This document shows positions 37,651 to 38,105 of a stretch of 38,105 nt of DNA, in pieces; the stretch's first letter is position 1, and each line of letters starts with the position of its first letter. The DNA comes from Cytophagales bacterium. GTDB lineage: Bacteria; Bacteroidota; Bacteroidia; Cytophagales; Cyclobacteriaceae. Position numbers and translations under genes: made by a program. The stretch covers positions 1-38,105 of the forward strand of contig JAKSBZ010000023.1 of NCBI GenBank assembly GCA_022360875.1, written 5' to 3'. The notes under the pieces are model-generated. The model was not told the origin of the DNA and made no database searches. It saw only the letters and a program-made list of their open reading frames with translations.

Positions 37651-37884
37651 CCTTGTTATTTATTAAGCGTCATTTGCACAACCCAGTAATCTCTGAATTG
37701 TCCGATGGGCGTGAATTAAAATACTGCCTTAATAAATGTCAAACGAAAGATAAGCTGGATCATAAAAAATTCAACATTAATCCGAAATCATGGGATAGCT
37801 CATAATTTTTATCATAAAAAAAGAGAGGTCGAAAAAAAATCGAACTACAGACGCAGTACCAAACCTCATAAACAACCAGCGCTT

Positions 37885-38073
37885 TTAATTGGACTCCGGC
37901 ATGATCATCCAGAGAATAACATATGCGATTATTCCTCCGATACCGAAACTAAAAATCGTAAGCAGAAGATACAGTATGCGAACCAACGTAATGTCCCAGC
38001 CCAAAAATTCAGCTATTCCAGCACATATACCGGCTATCACTTTCGAATTTCGATTTCTCTTAAGTTTTCTCAT
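37885..38073 (-). CDS. Small PspC-domain membrane protein
   Basis: 62 residues that form essentially one PspC domain: KLKRNRNSKVIAGICAGIAEFLGWDITLVRILYLLLTIFSFGIGGIIAYVILWMIMPE. The basic N-terminus, Gly-rich GICAGIAEFLGWD turn and hydrophobic helix ending in WMIMPE are all typical. In enterobacteria PspC belongs to the phage-shock membrane-stress response; stand-alone PspC proteins are widespread in Bacteroidota and their role there is unknown. It is probably an inner-membrane protein. The next upstream gene lies outside the window, so operon context cannot be read; the 5' flank visible is short and AT-rich. Confidence 0.93.
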   Translation of the reverse strand: MRKLKRNRNSKVIAGICAGIAEFLGWDITLVRILYLLLTIFSFGIGGIIAYVILWMIMPESN

Positions 38074-38105
38074 TTGATTTAGAAAATTTTTAATGATAAA
38101 AAAAT

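Overview
The window looks like chromosome of a Bacteroidota bacterium, most likely a Cytophagales-type, possibly marine, gliding lineage. The signs are a PorP/SprF-family protein beside a giant protein with a type B type IX secretion (T9SS) C-terminal domain, a PD40-OmpA protein, many SPII lipoproteins and DUF-type secreted proteins, and -7 promoter boxes of the Bacteroidota form TAnnTTTG. There are no tRNA or rRNA genes, no CRISPR array and no recognisable insertion sequence. Most of the window is ordinary core chromosome with short operons separated by clear hairpin terminators.

Left edge (1-1120): an accessory island fragment. It holds a displaced Rhs C-terminal tip, made of a GC-rich remnant of the Rhs core joined to an AT-rich zincin-like toxin domain. 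The tip is translationally coupled (ATGA overlap) to a small exported protein, a likely immunity partner, which is cut by the window edge. From 1273 to 8000 come a secreted DUF4412-like protein, leuS, a decayed lipoprotein pseudogene, and the pseudogene's intact paralogue.

Middle (8034-19468): a gamma-carbonic anhydrase-like hexapeptide protein, a PabB-like aminodeoxychorismate synthase, and a DUF3298-type lipoprotein. These are followed by a pnuC plus nicotinamide-riboside-kinase-like operon, a two-domain M16 metalloprotease lipoprotein, a membrane HAMP-GAF protein with no output domain, and a monomeric NADP isocitrate dehydrogenase.

The least ordinary locus is 19548-21982. A 478-residue protein with a divergent HipA/actin-fragmin-kinase-like core, a low-complexity N-terminus and altered catalytic positions lies divergent to a small secreted lysozyme-like protein. 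I cannot assign either to a known system. The kinase-like protein is the best candidate here for something undescribed, possibly a secreted effector.

Right part (22203-38073): a K+-dependent membrane pyrophosphatase, a histidine phosphatase, a TPR-PD40-OmpA envelope protein, a Ste24-like M48 protease, the divergent SprF-like and type-B-CTD pair, a YceI-like lipoprotein, an AspT/YidE-type transporter with TrkA-C domains, and a small PspC-domain membrane protein. Envelope and export functions dominate this half.
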